A program made the position numbers and the translations under genes. From Sphingobium sp. AP50 (GTDB taxonomy: Bacteria; Pseudomonadota; Alphaproteobacteria; Sphingomonadales; Sphingomonadaceae), in assembly GCF_900109095.1 (NCBI RefSeq), contig NZ_FNYZ01000009.1:1-64000 (forward strand): a stretch of DNA of 64,000 bases, written 5' to 3'. Under the pieces are notes generated by a model. It had not been told where the DNA came from. It saw only the letters and a program-made list of their open reading frames with translations, and did not search any database. This document shows, piece by piece, positions 49,187-57,883 of the stretch; the first letter of the stretch is position 1; every line of letters starts with the position of its first letter.

Positions 49187-49291
49187 CCGTTCGTGCTGAG
49201 TAGGGGCTGAGCTTGTCGAAGACCCGCATCGAAGCGCCTGTCCTTCGATACGCCATTTCGACTTCACTCAATAGCTACTCAGGACGAACGG
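49187..49291. repeat. 105-bp element with inverted ends
   Basis: The left end CCGTTCGTGCTGAGTAG and the right end CTACTCAGGACGAACGG are inverted copies with one mismatch in 17. Between them are further pairs (CTTGTCGAAGA, TCCTTCGATA). Resembles the CTGAGTAG/TTCGACAAGCTCAGGACGAA repeats common between sphingomonad genes, here as a full two-ended copy. No coding capacity. Confidence 0.65.
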
Positions 49292-49302
49292 GGGGGCGTT
49301 AG

Positions 49303-50016
49303 TCAGGACCGCCCGCTATCCTTCCGCGCCAGCCGCTGCCCCGTCACCAGCGTCTGCAACACGAACAGCACGATCAGGATCGCGCCCACGCCGCCCACAA
49401 AAATGTCGAAGCCTGACCATAGGCCGAACAACCCCGGCCCCGTACCCAGCACCATCATCATCACCGTCAGCGCGATCAGCACCAGCCGCAATTCGGTCGG
49501 CCCCGCTGACAGATAAGACAGCTTGAACTCGCCGATGACCCGCGCCGACAGATAGGCGTGGATCGACAGCAGCAGATAGCCCGCCAGCGTGATCAGCGCG
49601 ACGTCCATCGTCACGAACGGGCTGAGGCCGATGCCTGCCAAAATCAGCAGAGTGGCCAGCCCATCGCAGCTATGATCGATGAAATAGCCATAGGATGGCC
49701 GCTCGACATGGCGGAAGCGCGCCAGACTGCCGTCCATCGAGTCCCCGAACCACTGCACCACATAGCCCATGATCGACAGCAGCAGCCAGGCCGGCCCGAT
49801 ATTGCTGGCGACATAGCCCACAAAGATCATCAGCGCGCCGACCATGCCGGTGCTGGTCAGCACATCGGGCGTGACCCAGGCCGGCATGCGGGCGCACAGC
49901 CAGTTGAGCAGGCGTCGTTCGCTGGCCGCCAGCCAGTTCTGCTGGATGCGGTCCAGCTTGCCCGTCGCTGGCTGGTTCGTGGCCGCCTGATTTGGGGAGG
50001 GTCTTTGAATTGTCAT
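49303..50016 (-). CDS. CDP-alcohol phosphatidyltransferase family membrane protein
   Basis: 237 residues with about six membrane helices. The catalytic motif DSMDGSLARFRHVERPSYGY plus FIDHSCD fits D-x2-DG-x2-AR-x8-9-G-x3-D-x3-D, so it should transfer a phospho-alcohol head group from a CDP-linked donor to a lipid acceptor. The substrate is not evident. ATG 50016 is used; an upstream ATG at about 50042 would add nine residues. Divergent from the YceI genes with 211 bases between them. Confidence 0.88.
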   Translation of the reverse strand: MTIQRPSPNQAATNQPATGKLDRIQQNWLAASERRLLNWLCARMPAWVTPDVLTSTGMVGALMIFVGYVASNIGPAWLLLSIMGYVVQWFGDSMDGSLARFRHVERPSYGYFIDHSCDGLATLLILAGIGLSPFVTMDVALITLAGYLLLSIHAYLSARVIGEFKLSYLSAGPTELRLVLIALTVMMMVLGTGPGLFGLWSGFDIFVGGVGAILIVLFVLQTLVTGQRLARKDSGRS

Positions 50017-50227
50017 AATGTCCCATGGAGAAATGTGCGCCATCGGGCAAGCGATACCAGTGGCAGCACGCCCGCCAGACCGTCCGGACGCATCGATTTC
50101 CAGACGGAAATCCCATAAAACCGGTTCGTTACGGGGAACGATCCGTTTCCGGTTACGGCTATGGCGCTTGTCGAGCGCGCGGCTTATTCTCACCGCATCC
50201 CTTGAGCGTTTGTGGAGTCCTTTTTTC

Positions 50228-50845
50228 ATGCGTAAGTTTCTGATCCCCGCCGCCGCCCTGATCGCTATCGCCGGCGGCACCGTCGTCATCGCACAGGCCC
50301 CCGCCTCTGCGCCGGGCACCAAGGATGTCGCCAAGGTCACGGGCGGCACCTACACCGTCGACGGCGGCCATACGCAGGTGTTGTTCGCCTATGACCATAT
50401 GGGCTTCACCAACAATATGGGCATCTTCGCCCAGCCGACCGGCACGCTGACGCTGGACAAGGCCAATCTTTCCGCGTCGAAGGTCAGCATCGAACTGCCG
50501 ATCGCGGGCCTCAAGACCGGCATCCCCGCGCTCGACGAACATCTGTTGAAGCCCGACTTCTTCGATGGCGCCAAATTCCCGACCGCAACCTTCGTGTCGA
50601 CCGCCGTCAAGGCTGAAGGCACCAGCGCCACCATCACCGGCAATCTGACGATCAAGGGCGTGACCAAGCCGGTAACGCTGGACGCCGAATTTTACGGCGC
50701 TGGCGCCAATCCGATGAACAAGAAGGAAAATGTCGGCTTCGTCGCGACCGGTTCGATCAAGCGCAGCGAATTCGGCATGGGCGGCTATGTCCCCGTCGTG
50801 GGCGACACCGTCGAACTGAAGATCATCGCCGGCTTCCAGAAGTAA
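50228..50845 (+). CDS. YceI-family periplasmic protein (copy 1)
   Basis: 205 residues. Signal peptide (KFLIPAAALIAIAGGTVVIAQA) and a YceI lipocalin-like domain from about residue 40: GTYTVDGGHTQVLFAYDHMGF, DEHLLKPDFFDGAKFPTATFVS and ITGNLTIKGVTKPVTLDAEF. The family binds isoprenoid-type lipids such as polyprenyl chains in the periplasm. ATG 50228 follows a weak site. The next gene, 5 bases on, is a paralogue. Confidence 0.93.
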   Translation: MRKFLIPAAALIAIAGGTVVIAQAPASAPGTKDVAKVTGGTYTVDGGHTQVLFAYDHMGFTNNMGIFAQPTGTLTLDKANLSASKVSIELPIAGLKTGIPALDEHLLKPDFFDGAKFPTATFVSTAVKAEGTSATITGNLTIKGVTKPVTLDAEFYGAGANPMNKKENVGFVATGSIKRSEFGMGGYVPVVGDTVELKIIAGFQK

Positions 50846-50850
50846 GCATC

Positions 50851-51498
50851 ATGCGCCGTCCGGCACGGCTTCTCCTGCTTTTGAGCGTGGGGATGCTTGT
50901 GCCGGCGGCATCGGCCCAAGGGCCTGAACACAGGCCGGTATCGGGGCCTGAACAGCGGCCTGCGCAGGCGCCTGCGTCGCTCTATGCCCCCGGCCATTAT
51001 CTGGTCGATAGTGCCGCGACGCGGGTCCATTTTCATGTGAAGGCGCTGGTCGGCAGCTATGACGGCGATTTCGTCGCGCCGGAAGGTGCGGTGGTGATCA
51101 CCCCAGAACATCCTGACCGCGCCAGCATCGACATTCAGTTCCCGGTCGACAAACTGACCACCGGCGACGCTTCGACCGACGCCATGCTGAAAGGCGACAG
51201 CTTCTTCGACGGCACGAAATTCCCGACCATCCGCTTTTCCGCGCAGGACGCGCCACTGGCGACGCCCGATACGCCCACAGCCATTGCCGGCGAACTCACC
51301 ATGCATGGGCAGACCCGCCCCGTCACCCTGTCCGTCCGTCTGGCCGGCGTTACCCCGGACGAAGCACCCGGCCTGTCGGTCCTGCATTTCACCGGCACGC
51401 TGTCGATCGAGCGCAGCCAGTTCGGCATGGGCTTTGGCCGTCCCTTCGTTTCCGACAAGGTCGACCTCAGCATCGACGCAATTTTCCATCGCTCCTGA
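50851..51498 (+). CDS. YceI-family periplasmic protein (copy 2)
   Basis: 215 residues. Signal peptide ARLLLLLSVGMLVPAASA and a short repetitive linker (GPEHRPVSGPEQRPAQAP) before the YceI domain: GHYLVDSAATRVHFHVKAL, DAMLKGDSFFDGTKFPTIRFS, GELTMHGQTRPVTLSVRL. A clear tandem duplicate of the preceding gene, diverged mainly in the linker. Probably co-transcribed (5-base gap). Confidence 0.92.
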   Translation: MRRPARLLLLLSVGMLVPAASAQGPEHRPVSGPEQRPAQAPASLYAPGHYLVDSAATRVHFHVKALVGSYDGDFVAPEGAVVITPEHPDRASIDIQFPVDKLTTGDASTDAMLKGDSFFDGTKFPTIRFSAQDAPLATPDTPTAIAGELTMHGQTRPVTLSVRLAGVTPDEAPGLSVLHFTGTLSIERSQFGMGFGRPFVSDKVDLSIDAIFHRS

Positions 51499-51559
51499 TC
51501 GACGCTACGAAAGAAACGGCTTTACGGCCACCCCTCCGCGCGTTTATGGGGGCAACATC

Positions 51560-51607
51560 ATGCAGCGCGTCAGCCTTCTTACCCTGCTACGACTTACACG
51601 CCCTTAG
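51560..51607 (+). CDS. leuL: Leucine-rich leader peptide of leuA
   Basis: ATG at 51560 after GGGGGC, then a 15-residue peptide MQRVSLLTLLRLTRP ending TAG at 51605. Five of the 15 residues are Leu, using CTT, CTT, CTG, CTA and CTT: four of the five are codons that this GC-rich genome uses little. Lies 123 bases upstream of leuA. Stalling of a ribosome here when Leu-tRNA is short would change the folding of the RNA that follows. Too short for usual gene callers. Confidence 0.85.
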   Translation: MQRVSLLTLLRLTRP

Positions 51608-51661
51608 GCGTGGCTTTTGTGCTGCCTTCCGGCTAAGGGCAGCGTTGATCCGCCTAAGGGC
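51600..51661 (+). promoter_or_regulatory. Leucine attenuator RNA region
   Basis: GCCCTTAGGCG (51600-51610, covering the leader stop) can pair with CGCCTAAGGGC (51651-51661), exactly, or, by its first eight bases, with CTAAGGGC (51633-51640). A local hairpin GCTGCC/GGCAGC (51621-51626 with 51638-51643) competes with the second option. These exclusive pairings, with the leader peptide, are an attenuator layout. No T run follows at once, so the output may be Rho-dependent or translational. Confidence 0.7.
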
Positions 51662-51730
51662 ATCCAGAACAGTCAAGTCGTACACCGGGAGCGCGCAATA
51701 GCGCCCCGTTGCAGGAAGTAGTTTGATCCC

Positions 51731-53404
51731 ATGATGCTGACCGATCCCTCGCAGAAATATCGCGCTTTCCCGCAGATCGATCTGCCCAATCGCCAATGGC
51801 CCTCCAACGTCATCACGAAGGCCCCTCGCTGGCTGTCGACCGACATGCGCGACGGCAACCAGTCGCTGATCGACCCGATGAACGCGGAAAAGAAGCGCCG
51901 CTTCTTCGACCTGCTGCTCAAGGTCGGCGTCAAGGAAATCGAAGTCGGCTTCCCCAGCGCCGGCGCGACCGAATTCGACTTCATCTCCGGTCTGGTCAAG
52001 ACCGGCGCGATCCCAGACGACGTCATGCCGCAGGTGCTGACGCAGGCCCGCGCCGACCTGATCGCCACCACCTTCGAAAGCCTGCGCGGCGCGAAACAGG
52101 CGATCGTCCATGTCTACAACGCCATTTCGCCCGCATGGCGCAATATCGTGTTCCAGATGGAACGGCCGGAGATCAAGCAGATCGCCGTCAACGCCGCCAA
52201 GCTGCTACGCGATCATGCTGCGGCCCAGCCCGACACCGACTGGCATTTCGAATATTCGCCCGAAACCTTCTCGACCGCCGAGCTGGATTTCAGTCTGGAA
52301 TGCTGTGAGGCAGTGATCGACATTCTCCAGCCGACGCCCGAACGTCCGCTGATCCTGAACCTGCCCGCCACCGTCGAGTGCGCGACGGCCAATATCTATG
52401 CCGACCAGATCGAATGGATTTGCCGCAATATCAGCAAGCGCGACAGCGTGGTGATCTCGCTGCACACCCATAATGACCGTGGCACCGGCGTCGCCGCTGC
52501 CGAACTGGGCATCATGGCCGGCGCCGACCGCGTCGAAGGCTGCCTGTTCGGCAATGGCGAACGCACCGGCAATTGCGATCTGGTGACGGTCGCGCTGAAT
52601 ATGTACACGCAGGGCATCAATCCCGGCCTGGACTTCAGCGATATCGACGAAGTCATCCAGACGGTCGAATATTGCAACCAGTTGCCGGTCCATCCGCGCC
52701 ATCCCTATGCCGGCGAACTGGTGTTCACCGCCTTCTCCGGCAGTCATCAGGACGCGATCAAGAAGGGCTTTGCCGCGCAGGAAGCGCGCAACGACCTGAT
52801 CTGGAACGTCCCCTATCTGCCGATCGATCCCAAGGATCTGGGCCGCGACTATGAAGCGGTGATCCGCGTCAATTCGCAATCGGGCAAGGGCGGCGTCGCC
52901 TGGGTGCTGCAACAGGACAAGGGCTATAAGCTGCCCAAGAAGATGCAGGCCGACTTCTCGAAGGTGGTGCAGGCACTGGCCGACGGCTCCAGCCGCGAAC
53001 TCAACGCCGCCGACATTTCGGCCGCCTTCGACGACCATTATCACCAGACCGGTGAGCAGCCCTATGCGCTGATCGACTATCATGAAAGCGGCGCGGCGGG
53101 CGACCGCATCTTCACTGGCAAGATCGGCTATGAAGGCGGCGAACGGAGCATTTCCGGGCGCGGCAACGGCCTGCTCTCCTCGGTGCTGGCCGCCCTGCGC
53201 GACGAACTGGGCGTGGCGCTGGAAATCGCCGACTATAGCGAACATGCGATCGGCGCAGGCAGCGACGTGAATGCCGCCGCCTATGTCGAATGCCGCACGC
53301 CCGACGGCCGCACTGTCTTCGGCGTCGGCACCGACAGCGACGTCGCGACCGCATCGGTCAAGGCCGTGCTGTCGGCCGCCAACGGGATCGCGGTGCGGGG
53401 TTAA
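51731..53404 (+). CDS. leuA: 2-isopropylmalate synthase
   Basis: 557 residues; the committed step of leucine synthesis, joining acetyl-CoA and 2-oxoisovalerate. TIM barrel with [15 protein letters not shown], the metal-binding [10 protein letters not shown] and [15 protein letters not shown], followed by a linker and a C-terminal regulatory domain (about 430-557) that binds leucine. The long form, as in actinobacteria and many alphaproteobacteria. Preceded by a leucine leader, so control is probably twofold: attenuation and feedback inhibition. Confidence 0.97.
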   Translation: MMLTDPSQKYRAFPQIDLPNRQWPSNVITKAPRWLSTDMRDGNQSLIDPMNAEKKRRFFDLLLKVGVKEIEVGFPSAGATEFDFISGLVKTGAIPDDVMPQVLTQARADLIATTFESLRGAKQAIVHVYNAISPAWRNIVFQMERPEIKQIAVNAAKLLRDHAAAQPDTDWHFEYSPETFSTAELDFSLECCEAVIDILQPTPERPLILNLPATVECATANIYADQIEWICRNISKRDSVVISLHTHNDRGTGVAAAELGIMAGADRVEGCLFGNGERTGNCDLVTVALNMYTQGINPGLDFSDIDEVIQTVEYCNQLPVHPRHPYAGELVFTAFSGSHQDAIKKGFAAQEARNDLIWNVPYLPIDPKDLGRDYEAVIRVNSQSGKGGVAWVLQQDKGYKLPKKMQADFSKVVQALADGSSRELNAADISAAFDDHYHQTGEQPYALIDYHESGAAGDRIFTGKIGYEGGERSISGRGNGLLSSVLAALRDELGVALEIADYSEHAIGAGSDVNAAAYVECRTPDGRTVFGVGTDSDVATASVKAVLSAANGIAVRG

Positions 53405-53425
53405 ATCCCGGCCCCAAAAACTACC

Positions 53426-53514
53426 GTCATTCCCGCGAAAGCGGGAACCCATCTCCTGACCTTCCCGTCAAGATCGACTTTCGGGAGATGGGTCCCCGCT
53501 TTCGCGGGGATGAC
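53426..53514. repeat. Long inverted repeat between leuA and the M20 gene
   Basis: GTCATTCCCGCGAAAGCGGG, AACCCATCTCC at the left and GGAGATGGGTCC, CCGCTTTCGCGGGGATGAC at the right form a stem of about 31 bp with a few mismatches; each end also folds on itself (CCCGC-GAAA-GCGGG). This is a known style of sphingomonad intergenic repeat. A possible terminator for both converging genes by stem alone. Confidence 0.75.
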
Positions 53515-53533
53515 GAGATTTTGAAGATAAGAT

Positions 53534-54901
53534 CTACTTCGCCAGCGCCCGGACCACCCGGTCCCACTGCTCCAGCGATTCCGCGATGCCCGCCACCGGC
53601 ACCCGCTCGTTCAAGCCATGGGCAAAGCCGTCCTCCGCCTTCATGAACAGGCTGGACACGCCATAGCTCGGCACGCCCAAAGCCCGGAAATAGAGGCTGT
53701 CGGTCGCGCCGGCCGACATGCCCGGCATCACCGTCACCCCCGGCGCGCGCGCGGTGACGGCGTCCTTCACCGCCTTCATCACGTCTGCCCGCAACGGCGA
53801 TGCATCGCTGGCCAGCGGATCGCCCAGCGTCTTCACCGTGGCGCTGGGATCATTCACCACCTTCACCAGTTGCGCCTTCACCTGATCGATCGTCACGCCA
53901 GGGAAGATGCGGCAATTGACGTCCACCTTAGCACTTTGCGGCAAAGCATTCAGCGCATGCCCCGCCTGCACCATCGTCGCGACGCAGGTGGTGCGCACCT
54001 GCCCGATAAATTCCGGCCGGCTCGACAGCAGTTCCGCCGCATCCGCATCGCCTGTCTCCGCATAGCGCCGCATCGCCTGCCCCACCTCGCCGCCGATCCG
54101 GTCGGCCGACAGCGCCAGCGACGCCTTCGTCAGTTCATTGCGCATCGGCGGAAACTGATACGCCGCAATCGCGTCGATCGCCTTCGCCATGCGATAGATC
54201 GGATTGCCCGGCGTCGGTGCGCTCGAATGGCCACCCGCATCGGTGAAGGCGAATTCATAATCGGCATAGCTCTTCTCGCCCGCCTGCAACTGATACAGCA
54301 CCGGCTTGCCCTCATCATTCAGCAACCCGCCGCCGCCATCGCCATTCAGAAGCAATTCCAGATCCTTATATTGCTGCGACAGCGCCTTGGTCGTCACCAT
54401 GTCGGTTTCCTCATCGCCCGACAGCAGCAATATGGTGGTGCGGCGCGGCTTCCACCCTTCCTTCTTCAACTGCGCCATGGTCGCGACCATCATCGCGACG
54501 TCATATTTATTATCCTCCGACCCGCGCCCGAAAATATAGCCATTTTCTTCCACCGGCACGAAGGGATCGCGGGTCCAGTCCGCCCGGTTTGCCGCCACCA
54601 CATCCATATGGCCGATCAGCGCCATGGGCTTGAGCTTCGGGTCGCTCCCCCGGATTGTCGCCGCCAGCGTCGCCGTCTCGCCCATCGGCGTGATCACGAT
54701 ATCCGCGTCGGCAAAGCCGGCCGCCTTCAGCACCGACGCATAATAGGCCGCCAATTTGGGCACATTGCCTTCACCCTGCACCGTCTTCACCGCGATGGAG
54801 CGCATCAATATATCCTTGGCCGCGCCCGCATCGGCCGCCGCAAAAGCCCCCTGCGGCACGGCCAGCAAAACAGCCCCCAGAAACACGCCCCGCATCACCA
54901 T
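53534..54901 (-). CDS. M20/M25/M40-family secreted metallopeptidase
   Basis: 455 residues. Signal peptide RGVFLGAVLLAVPQGAFA; zinc ligands and catalytic residues in IGHMDVV, GRGSEDNK, SGDEETDM, NGDGGGG and GFAHGLNER near the C terminus, with a dimerisation lid in between. It acts as a carboxypeptidase/aminoacylase in the periplasm on an unknown substrate. ATG 54901 is preceded by AAGGAG; an upstream ATG at 54943 is less likely. Confidence 0.93.
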   Translation of the reverse strand: MVMRGVFLGAVLLAVPQGAFAAADAGAAKDILMRSIAVKTVQGEGNVPKLAAYYASVLKAAGFADADIVITPMGETATLAATIRGSDPKLKPMALIGHMDVVAANRADWTRDPFVPVEENGYIFGRGSEDNKYDVAMMVATMAQLKKEGWKPRRTTILLLSGDEETDMVTTKALSQQYKDLELLLNGDGGGGLLNDEGKPVLYQLQAGEKSYADYEFAFTDAGGHSSAPTPGNPIYRMAKAIDAIAAYQFPPMRNELTKASLALSADRIGGEVGQAMRRYAETGDADAAELLSSRPEFIGQVRTTCVATMVQAGHALNALPQSAKVDVNCRIFPGVTIDQVKAQLVKVVNDPSATVKTLGDPLASDASPLRADVMKAVKDAVTARAPGVTVMPGMSAGATDSLYFRALGVPSYGVSSLFMKAEDGFAHGLNERVPVAGIAESLEQWDRVVRALAK

Positions 54902-55028
54902 ATATTTGCACTCCTTGATGGACCGATACCGTATCTGTGGCATAGCGGATCGACCGGGCCAATGCGTTTGGCCCTGTCCCGCGGAAAGAGGGCCACCTTA
55001 TCCGCGCGAAAAGCGTGACCCGTCATTC

Positions 55029-55095
55029 GTCATTGCGAGCGCAGCGAAGCAATCCACGGCGCATCACTGGATTGCTTCGCTGCGCTCGCAATGAC
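55029..55095. repeat. Palindromic intergenic repeat, copy B
   Basis: Same arms as at 12663-12730 (GTCATTGCGAGCGCAGCG and its complement), with one base change (GAAGC vs GAAGT) and a different centre. Lies in the 290-base gap upstream of the symporter gene. Nothing else was seen there but a ribosome site. Confidence 0.85.
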
Positions 55096-55191
55096 GATCA
55101 AAGGCGATCCCTTCGTCCATTAAAGAATTGCTTGCGCGCAATCGGACCGCAGACATCCGATATGGCAGCCATTCGCCCAGAGGAAAGACAG

Positions 55192-56493
55192 ATGGCCCTC
55201 CATTATCGCAGTTTCGGATTTCAGGTTCTGGTCGGCATGGCCGTGGGGCTGGTGCTCGGCCTCGTCGCACGTCAGATCGGCACGGGTCCGGATGGCGATC
55301 TCAACTGGCTGGCGACCGCGCTCAAGACCACGGGGTCGATCTTCGTCTCCCTGCTGAAGGCGATCGTGCCGCCGCTCGTCTTCGCCGCCATCGTCGCGTC
55401 GATCGCCAATCTGCGCGCGCTGGACAATGCCGCGCGCCTCGCCGGGCAAACCCTCCTCTGGTTCGCCATCACCGCCCTGATCGCGGTCGCCATCGGCATC
55501 TCCATCGGCGTCATCGTCCAGCCGGGCATCGGCCTCAGTAGCGCGGCACTGGCCCCCACCCAGCCGGATTCGGTCGGCGGCTGGCTTGATTTCCTCAAAG
55601 GCCTGGTCCCCGGCAACAGCCTGGCTCTGTCGGCCGGCACGAAGATCACGGACGGATCGGCCACCACCACCCTGTCCTTCAACATACTGCAATTGCTGGT
55701 CATTTCGATCGCCGTCGGCCTCGCCACACTCAAGGTCGGGGAAAAGGCTGATGCCTTTCTCGCCTTCGTCCGCTCGCTGCTCGCGGTCGTGCGCGCCATT
55801 TTAGGCTGGGTCATCCGCCTGACGCCTATCGGTTCGGCCGCGCTGATCGGCACCGCCGTCGCCACCTATGGCTGGAGCGCGCTGGCGCAACTCGGCACCT
55901 TCACCGCCGCCATCTATCTCGGCCTCGCGCTGGTGCTGCTGGTCGTCTACCCGACATTGCTGATCGCCAATGGCCTCAAGCCCGGCCCCTTCTTCGCCAA
56001 GGCGTGGCCTGCCATCCAGCTCGCCTTCGTCTCGCGCTCGTCGGTCGGCACCCTGCCGGTCACCGAAGCCGTGACCGAGCGCCTTGGCGTCGACAAGGGT
56101 TATGCCGCCTTCGCCATCCCGCTGGCCTCCACCACCAAGATGGACGGCTGCGCCTCCATCTATCCCGCGCTGGCGGCGATCTTCGTCGCGGGCTTCTACG
56201 GCATCCCGCTCCATTTCATCGACTATGCGCTGATCGTCTTCGTCTCGGTCATCGGATCGGCCGCCACCGCCGGCCTGACCGGCGCGATCGTGATGCTGAC
56301 GCTGACCCTCTCGACCCTCGGCCTGCCACTGGAAGGCGCCGGACTGCTGCTCGCCATAGACCCCATCCTCGACATGGGCCGCACGGCGGTCAACGTCGCG
56401 GGACAAGTGCTGGTCGGCGTGATCGTCGCCAAGCGCGAAGGGATATTGGACGAGAGCGCTTATTATGGCGAGGGGACGTTGGCGACGGCTTAG
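55192..56493 (+). CDS. Dicarboxylate/amino acid:cation symporter (DAACS family)
   Basis: 433 residues with eight to ten membrane segments and re-entrant loops. Conserved DAACS features: ALKTTGSIFVSLLKAIVPPLVF, SRSSVGTLPVTEAVTERLGV (serine-rich hairpin), STTKMDGCASIYPALAAIFVA and LDMGRTAVNVAGQ. Takes up C4-dicarboxylates, glutamate or aspartate with protons or sodium. ATG 55192 follows GAGGAAAG. A fragment of a paralogue lies after the next gene (57672-57773). Confidence 0.93.
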   Translation: MALHYRSFGFQVLVGMAVGLVLGLVARQIGTGPDGDLNWLATALKTTGSIFVSLLKAIVPPLVFAAIVASIANLRALDNAARLAGQTLLWFAITALIAVAIGISIGVIVQPGIGLSSAALAPTQPDSVGGWLDFLKGLVPGNSLALSAGTKITDGSATTTLSFNILQLLVISIAVGLATLKVGEKADAFLAFVRSLLAVVRAILGWVIRLTPIGSAALIGTAVATYGWSALAQLGTFTAAIYLGLALVLLVVYPTLLIANGLKPGPFFAKAWPAIQLAFVSRSSVGTLPVTEAVTERLGVDKGYAAFAIPLASTTKMDGCASIYPALAAIFVAGFYGIPLHFIDYALIVFVSVIGSAATAGLTGAIVMLTLTLSTLGLPLEGAGLLLAIDPILDMGRTAVNVAGQVLVGVIVAKREGILDESAYYGEGTLATA

Positions 56494-56643
56494 AAGCGCT
56501 TCGCTCCCCCGGAACCTATCCCCGCCGAAAATAGGCGCAGCGTCCACAAGCCCTTGAAATACCCTGCCACTTTCGGGCGGCGATCGAAACCATAAGGTTC
56601 CGACCGTCGCCCGATCCACATTCATGCCTAACGACGTTGACCC

Positions 56644-56669
56644 GGAACGCCGTTACTTTCTACTGCGTT
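56644..56669 (+). promoter_or_regulatory. EcfG-type general stress promoter
   Basis: GGAAC (56644-56648), 17 bases, CGTT (56666-56669): an exact match to the alphaproteobacterial sigma-EcfG consensus GGAAC-N16-17-CGTT. The start of transcription would be near 56676, giving a 35-base leader for the GGDEF gene. I found no other match of this quality in the intergenic spaces I scanned. Confidence 0.7.
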
Positions 56670-56710
56670 ATGTGCATGTTTGACGAGAAGAGGGATCGGC
56701 AAAGGGCATT

Positions 56711-57661
56711 ATGACGTCTTATTACCAAGAAGCGCGAAGCGCTCTGGATTTTCTGGAACATCATCGGCTCGATCCATCCGTCAAAAATTACGATGTTGCG
56801 CTTCGCTATGTGATGGCCCCCGCATCCAAATTGGCGCGCGACATTGATGACCTGACATCCGGTGGGCTGCGATTGACGGTGAATGCCATGATGATGCTGA
56901 TGCAGCGTCATGGCACGGAAGATGCCAGCTTTGCGATCGACCATCGGGAACGCACCGTCGCACGCCAGGCCCAGGAACTGGGGACATTGACGTCCGACGC
57001 GCATGATCTTACCGAAGCGCTTGGTCGCGATGTCGGCGAGATCGTGAACCAGCCCGACCGCTCCCTGATCAATACGGACAATCTCGTCACACGCCTGTCC
57101 GCGGCAGAGCGTGAACTCGCCGACCTGCGCGACGAATTCGTGGCGTTGCGCAATGCCGTCAACCTGCCCAGCCAGCCCCGCGCCGATCTCGGTCAGGATG
57201 AACTGACCAAGGCGCTGAACCAGACGGGTGCCTGGCGCATCCTCGAACCCCTTTTGAAAGAGGGACACAGCTATGTCCTGATCATGTTCATCATTGACGA
57301 TCTGGTCAGCATCAATGCCAGATTTGGACGGGATGTGGGCGATAATGTGCTCAATGCCTTCGCCGCGACCTTGCGACAGGAATTCCCCAACGAGGATTTG
57401 ATCCGCTGGAACGGGAATGAATTTCTGATCGTCGTCACCGATGCCTCGGCCATGGCCGCCCGCATACAGGCAGACGAAGCCTTGACCGCCTTTGCGGCGC
57501 GCCGCCTGCGACTGAGAGGGACCGGCGAATGGATCGGCACCGTCACGGCATCGGCGGGCATCGTGACGAGCCGGGGCGAAGAGCCGGAAGCCATATTGGA
57601 AATGGCCCGGTCCAGCGCGCTTGCTGCGGCCGAACAGGGCGGCAACCGGACATTGGGATAG
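56711..57661 (+). CDS. Degenerate GGDEF-domain protein
   Basis: 316 residues. An N-terminal helical region (about 1-150, ALDFLEHHRLDPSVKNYDVA, then GGLRLTVNAMMM) similar to the N-terminal part of alphaproteobacterial DgcB-like proteins, then a GGDEF fold. The signature is changed to NGNEF (234-238) and the first metal ligand of the FDID motif is Ile (194, in FIID). Both changes should abolish diguanylate cyclase activity, so it may be a c-di-GMP or GTP effector or a scaffold. Probably under EcfG stress control. Confidence 0.85.
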   Translation: MTSYYQEARSALDFLEHHRLDPSVKNYDVALRYVMAPASKLARDIDDLTSGGLRLTVNAMMMLMQRHGTEDASFAIDHRERTVARQAQELGTLTSDAHDLTEALGRDVGEIVNQPDRSLINTDNLVTRLSAAERELADLRDEFVALRNAVNLPSQPRADLGQDELTKALNQTGAWRILEPLLKEGHSYVLIMFIIDDLVSINARFGRDVGDNVLNAFAATLRQEFPNEDLIRWNGNEFLIVVTDASAMAARIQADEALTAFAARRLRLRGTGEWIGTVTASAGIVTSRGEEPEAILEMARSSALAAAEQGGNRTLG

Positions 57662-57671
57662 AGGATAAGAC

Positions 57672-57773
57672 GGCGTCGCGGGACAGGTAATGGTCGGTGT
57701 GATCGTCGCCATGCGTGAGGGGATTTTGGACGAGGGCGCTTATTATGAGACCGAGTCTCTCGCTGCCGCCTAG
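57672..57773 (+). pseudogene. 3' remnant of a second DAACS symporter gene
   Basis: Frame GVAGQVMVGVIVAMREGILD then EGAYYETESLAAA and TAG. It lines up with the end of the symporter at 56393-56493 (NVAGQVLVGVIVAKREGILD, ESAYYGEGTLATA). Some 24 of 33 residues match. No upstream part of the gene remains. It marks a lost tandem paralogue, with the GGDEF gene now between the two copies of the end. Confidence 0.75.
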
Positions 57774-57779
57774 CGAGCG

Positions 57780-57812
57780 CGGCAGTCCATAGGCTCCGCC
57801 TATGGACTGCCG
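57780..57812 (+). terminator. Hairpin after the symporter remnant
   Basis: GGCAGTCCATAGG, CTCCG, CCTATGGACTGCC: 13-bp perfect stem, seven bases after the remnant's stop. Followed by GTTAAAT, not a proper T run. Possibly the terminator of the lost transporter gene. Confidence 0.5.
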
Positions 57813-57883
57813 TTAAATCGATATTTGACCAGATCGGTGTCTCTCGCGACATCCCTGACCTAAGAGATTGAGGAGAGGGATGA

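Noticed and set aside
50110..50165. GGAAC upstream of the YceI genes as an EcfG promoter
   Set aside because: No CGTT at 16-17 bases spacing; only repeated GTTACGG blocks.
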